Translations under genes and position numbers: made by a program
The notes under the pieces: model-generated
What the model was told of the DNA's origin: nothing
The model's database searches: none
Seen by the model: the letters and a program-made list of their open reading frames with translations, nothing else
Assembly: GCA_964506785.1 (NCBI GenBank)
Contig: CAZDME010000054.1
Span: 1-8,826, forward strand
Reading direction: 5' to 3'
Length of the DNA stretch: 8,826 bases
From: CAZDME01 sp964506785 [NCBI: uncultured bacterium]
GTDB taxonomy: Bacteria; CAZDME01; JAYEMH01
Shown: piece by piece, positions 6,317 to 8,826 of the stretch
How the letters are laid out: every line of letters begins with the position of its first letter
How positions within the stretch are numbered: position 1 is the first letter of the stretch

Positions 6317-7393
6317 ATGGGAAAGATTAAAAGAAATATTACTATTTTAACGGTTGGAGACAAGCTTGATTTTGATGAATATAAAAAGATAAATAAAGAA
6401 AAATCTCTATTTATTAAAAAAGGTTTTAATTACAATACTCTCAGTTATGCCAGGCTTCTTCAAGGCAGAGTTCCCAGAATAAAGACTAAAAGGCTGGTAA
6501 TATTTTTATTTTTCCCTTTTAATTACTGGAATAAAAAAATCGAGCACAAAACCTATCGGGGTATATATGGAAACCGCACTTTTTATAAAAAATTCTTATA
6601 TTTCTGGAGGAAGGTAAATAATCTTGTCAAAAAACAATTTTCTGACAAAGAAATCTTACTGATAAATAGTCCGCTTTTATCCGGCCGGTACAGAGACAAA
6701 TGGCTCATTGAATTTAATCTTTCCCGGGCCAAGGTGCCGGTTCCCAGGCGGCATCAGACCGACCATATCAGGGATATTTATAATTTTCTGGCTAAAGGCA
6801 GTTCTCTTTTTTTGAAGGCCAGATACGGCTCGATGGGTAAGGGTATTACCTATCTCAGCTGGTCAAACTGGCAGACAAATTTCCAGATTAAGGATAATCG
6901 GATTGTCAGCCGCCGCTCAGATTACGGCTGGCACTTCAGGGACATTACCGGCAATAAAACTTTTTTAAGAGAACTTCTTCAAAAAGATATCCTGATTGAG
7001 GAAGCCATCGATTCTCTGATTATAAAAAGGAAAAAGTTTGATTTAAGAATTTATGTGTTTTTTCAAAAGCCTTTATATATCTATCCCAAGACCAATCAGC
7101 CGGAGGAAATTACAACCAATATTTCCCAGGGAGGGAAAGGCGACCCCAGTTTTTTACAATTTATTCCGAAAAAACTGCTTCTTAAAGCAGAAAACGCGGC
7201 GATTAAAGCTGCCAAAGCCTTAAAATTAGATTTGGTTGGCGTGGATATTGTTCTTGACCGCCATCTCAAAAATGTATATATTGTAGATGTTAATGTTTTC
7301 CCTGGCTTCCCCAAAAGGAGGACATTCAATCTCAGTAGAAGTATCATTAAGGAATTGGTCCGCCTGGATAATAAAGGGAAACTTTTCCGATAG
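6317..7393 (+). CDS. ATP-grasp ligase, RimK/ITPK-like
   Basis: This 358-residue soluble protein has an ATP-grasp fold in its last two thirds. The glycine-rich ATP loop is F-L-K-A-R-Y-G-S-M-G-K-G (165-176), with K167 as the likely ATP-binding lysine. The adenine-hinge strand is I-L-I-E-E-A (225-230), followed by F-D-L-R-I-Y-V (241-247). The metal ligands appear as D310 (V-G-V-D) and D324/N326 in V-D-V-N-V-F-P-G. The last motif matches RimK (E-x-N-x-S-P-G) with D for E, and resembles inositol-phosphate-kinase-type ATP-grasps. The N-terminal ~125 residues are basic, aromatic-rich and unrecognised, and probably select the substrate. ATP-grasp enzymes usually join a carboxylate to an amine via an acyl phosphate; the substrates here are unknown. 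The gene starts six bases after the reductase stop, with no evident Shine-Dalgarno site, suggesting translational coupling and a shared pathway. No LysW-like carrier protein is in the window, which weakens a LysX assignment. Confidence 0.8.
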   Translation: MGKIKRNITILTVGDKLDFDEYKKINKEKSLFIKKGFNYNTLSYARLLQGRVPRIKTKRLVIFLFFPFNYWNKKIEHKTYRGIYGNRTFYKKFLYFWRKVNNLVKKQFSDKEILLINSPLLSGRYRDKWLIEFNLSRAKVPVPRRHQTDHIRDIYNFLAKGSSLFLKARYGSMGKGITYLSWSNWQTNFQIKDNRIVSRRSDYGWHFRDITGNKTFLRELLQKDILIEEAIDSLIIKRKKFDLRIYVFFQKPLYIYPKTNQPEEITTNISQGGKGDPSFLQFIPKKLLLKAENAAIKAAKALKLDLVGVDIVLDRHLKNVYIVDVNVFPGFPKRRTFNLSRSIIKELVRLDNKGKLFR

Positions 7394-7474
7394 AAGTTAA
7401 AAAGGGGACCGCTGAAAAAACCAATCTGTTTATCTTTTTTCCCTAATTAGCCAAGTTCAATTAATCAAATAGAT

Positions 7475-7873
7475 ATGAAGCAAAGGGTATATTATCACCA
7501 TACAGACTGCGGCGGCGTAGTTTATTATGGCAATTATCTGAAATTTCTGGAGGAGGCACGGACTGAATTTTTAGAAGGGAAGGGTATTTCTATCAAAGAG
7601 CTGGCTGATGAAGGGACTTTATTTGTAGTTGCCCGGCAGGAGATAGAATACAAATCACCGGCTTTTTATGGCGATATTCTGAATATAGATACGCAGCTAA
7701 CGGATGTTTCTAAGATTAGAATTATTTTTGAATACGAAATAAAAAATCAAAAAGGCAAGCTGATTTCTTTGGCCAGAACGGTTATGGCTTGCGTCGGCAG
7801 CGGTTTTAAGCCTAAACCTCTTTCGGAAGAGATTAGACAAAGATTGCGCAGCCTTACTAAACTAAAATGTTAA
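7475..7873 (+). CDS. YbgC-like acyl-CoA thioesterase (hot-dog fold, 4HBT family)
   Basis: This is a 132-residue single-domain hot-dog thioesterase, the usual length for YbgC/4HBT proteins, predicted to hydrolyse acyl-CoA thioesters in the cytoplasm. The diagnostic N-terminal motif is present as H-T-D-C-G-G-V-V-Y-Y-G-N-Y-L (9-22), with D11 the catalytic aspartate. It is followed by the helix F-L-E-E-A-R-T (24-30) and the strand V-A-R-Q-E-I-E-Y-K-S-P (52-62). The usual alanine after T-D is a cysteine here. The start fits the family exactly, yet no Shine-Dalgarno site is visible upstream. The 81 bases separating it from the ATP-grasp gene hold no convincing promoter or terminator. Its last seven bases overlap the sufC-like gene. 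In many bacteria YbgC sits with tol-pal, which is not seen here. Acyl-chain preference is unknown. Confidence 0.88.
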   Translation: MKQRVYYHHTDCGGVVYYGNYLKFLEEARTEFLEGKGISIKELADEGTLFVVARQEIEYKSPAFYGDILNIDTQLTDVSKIRIIFEYEIKNQKGKLISLARTVMACVGSGFKPKPLSEEIRQRLRSLTKLKC

Positions 7874-8592
7874 AAATCGAAAATTTAACTGTCAGCGTAT
7901 CCGGCCGGGAGGTTTTAAGCGAGATAAACCTGGAGATAAAGGAGGGGCAAAGGATGGCCCTTCTTGGCCCCAATGGGTCGGGCAAAACCTCACTCCTTAT
8001 GGCCATTATGGGATTTTCTGATTATAAAATTACTCATGGGAATATTATTTTTAGAGGGGAAAATATAAATAGTCTGCCTATTGATGAACGGGCGCGTTTA
8101 GGCCTTGGGGTTATGTTCCAAAGACCGCCGACCATAAGAGGGATTAAGACCAGGCAGATGCTGAATCTAATAAAAAGCGATGGCCGTTTTGATACGGATA
8201 AAGAAGCCGGAGAGCTTAATCTAAAAACGTTCTTAGACAGAGATATAAACTCGGGATTTTCGGGAGGAGAAATAAAGCGTTCCGAGTTGCTGCAGCTTGT
8301 GGCCGGTTCTCCCAAGCTTAGCTTGTTTGATGAACCGGAGTCCGGGGTTGACTTAGAAAATATTATCCTGGTTGGCAAAATTATGAACCGGATACTTGAT
8401 AAAGACAAAGATAATGCGGCTTTAATCATTACTCATACGGGTTATATCTTCGACTATGTAAAAGCAAACTCAGGCTGTATTATTGTCGGGGGAAGGCTTC
8501 ACTGCATTGGAGATCCCAAGAGAATCTTAGAAACGGTGAAAAAATATGGGTACGAAGGATGCATAACATGCGAGAGAAAAAGACCAAAATAA
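7867..8592 (+). CDS. sufC: SufC-type Fe-S cluster assembly ATPase
   Basis: This 241-residue ABC-type ATPase is cytoplasmic and predicted to drive Fe-S cluster assembly with a SufB/SufD-type scaffold. It shows Walker A G-P-N-G-S-G-K-T (34-41), the Q-loop M-F-Q-R-P-P (Q85), the signature F-S-G-G-E-I-K-R-S-E (131-140), Walker B L-F-D-E-P-E-S-G-V-D (153-162) with catalytic E156, and the H-loop histidine H190. The signature and the D-E-P-E-S-G-V-D block are characteristic of SufC rather than of import or export ATPases. The C-terminus carries an extra C-I-T-C pair (232-235). ATG 7867 overlaps the end of the thioesterase gene by seven bases and has no Shine-Dalgarno, pointing to translational coupling. 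The end overlaps the sufB-like gene by 25 bases. With only one scaffold gene partly visible, I cannot tell whether this is a minimal SufBC (SMS-like) system or a longer suf operon. Confidence 0.92.
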   Translation: MLKIENLTVSVSGREVLSEINLEIKEGQRMALLGPNGSGKTSLLMAIMGFSDYKITHGNIIFRGENINSLPIDERARLGLGVMFQRPPTIRGIKTRQMLNLIKSDGRFDTDKEAGELNLKTFLDRDINSGFSGGEIKRSELLQLVAGSPKLSLFDEPESGVDLENIILVGKIMNRILDKDKDNAALIITHTGYIFDYVKANSGCIIVGGRLHCIGDPKRILETVKKYGYEGCITCERKRPK

Positions 8593-8826
8593 AAAAACCT
8601 GAATCTTTAAAGGTTGATATTGATTCCTACCAGCGCCGGGCGAAAGATAAACCTTACCTGGCAAATCTTGAGAAAATTGCTCCCGGACAGAGGGAAGATA
8701 TGCTCTCCGTTGGCGTAGATTCCTCCGAAAAGAACCGTTCTGGAACGTACCTTCAGATGGATCACAGCGTTGTCCACGCCAGAAGCCTTATCCCGGGCTT
8801 GTGGTAATGAGTGCTTCCGAAGCCCT
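8568..8826 (+). pseudogene. sufB: SufB/SufD-family scaffold protein, 5' part, with apparent -1 frameshift; truncated by window edge
   Basis: The N-terminal region of a SufB/SufD-type Fe-S scaffold is readable from ATG 8568. AAGG (8555-8558) lies nine bases upstream; an earlier in-frame ATG at 8559 would overlap it. Family-typical blocks follow: D-I-D-S-Y, then V-G-V-D-S-S-E-K-N-R-S-G-T-Y-L-Q, then M-D-H-S-V-V-H. The frame stops at TAA 8805-8807 after about 79 residues, far short of a complete scaffold. The -1 frame from 8792 reads P-G-L-V-V-M-S-A-S-E-A, exactly where SufB homologues continue with a V-M-S-x-x-E-A-L motif. The break maps to the run CCCGGGC (8792-8798). One extra C or G would restore the frame. 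Causes could be a single-base sequencing or assembly error, a real frameshift mutation, or programmed slippage. Typed as pseudogene only because the frame is broken; the gene may be functional. Confidence 0.7.
8792..8798 (+). other. Frame-break site in the sufB-like gene (CCCGGGC)
   Basis: In the upstream frame the run reads C-CCG-GGC, which formally fits the X-XXY-YYZ pattern of a -1 slippery heptamer. Slipping back one base gives CCC-GGG and joins the conserved downstream sequence, bypassing the stop at 8805. Adjacent runs of three C and three G are also typical places for a lost base in sequencing. No downstream stimulatory structure can be judged because the window ends 28 bases later. 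Confidence 0.45.

Noticed and set aside
6317-7393. ATP-grasp as LysX of the LysW-carrier lysine biosynthesis pathway
   Set aside because: No LysW-like acidic carrier gene is nearby, and the closing motif V-D-V-N-x-F-P-G and the unrecognised N-terminal region do not specifically point to LysX.
7394-7474. Terminator or promoter between the ATP-grasp and thioesterase genes
   Set aside because: A-rich and T-rich runs are present but do not form a GC-rich hairpin, and no -35/-10 pair with acceptable spacing was found.

Overview
The window is bacterial, gene-dense and moderately AT-rich (impression, not computed). A lipoprotein signal peptide suggests a diderm cell. c-di-GMP proteins and the start of a stand-alone sufC-sufB pair fit an uncultured, possibly anaerobic or deep-branching bacterium. 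No rRNA or clade marker is present, so I do not assign a phylum. I see no mobile elements, CRISPR arrays, tRNAs or rRNAs, and no gene-free stretch longer than about 215 bases.

Left part (1-2815). A divergent promoter region separates the first codons of a leftward gene cut off by the window edge from a rightward DUF3313-type lipoprotein gene. The lipoprotein gene converges on a leftward gene for an APC-superfamily amino-acid permease fused to a C-terminal PTS EIIA type-2 domain, which keeps its phosphorylatable histidine. A hairpin lies between the two convergent genes.

Middle part (2870-7393). A monocistronic-looking PilZ gene has a good sigma70-type promoter and an intrinsic terminator. 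It is followed by a same-strand run with short gaps: a PAS/HD-GYP c-di-GMP phosphodiesterase, a DUF167/YggU protein, a stand-alone lysine-ketoglutarate-reductase-like enzyme resembling the N-terminal half of animal AASS, and a RimK/ITPK-like ATP-grasp ligase. PilZ and HD-GYP are a c-di-GMP receptor and a c-di-GMP-degrading enzyme side by side. The reductase/ATP-grasp pair has the look of a small two-step pathway on an amino-acid substrate and is the least conventional part of the window.

Right part (7475-8826). A YbgC-like hot-dog thioesterase gene overlaps a SufC-type ATPase gene, which overlaps the start of a SufB/SufD-type scaffold gene. The scaffold frame hits a stop at 8805, but the -1 frame continues the conserved family sequence to the window edge. 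There is therefore a frameshift, or an indel error, at or near a CCCGGGC run (8792-8798).
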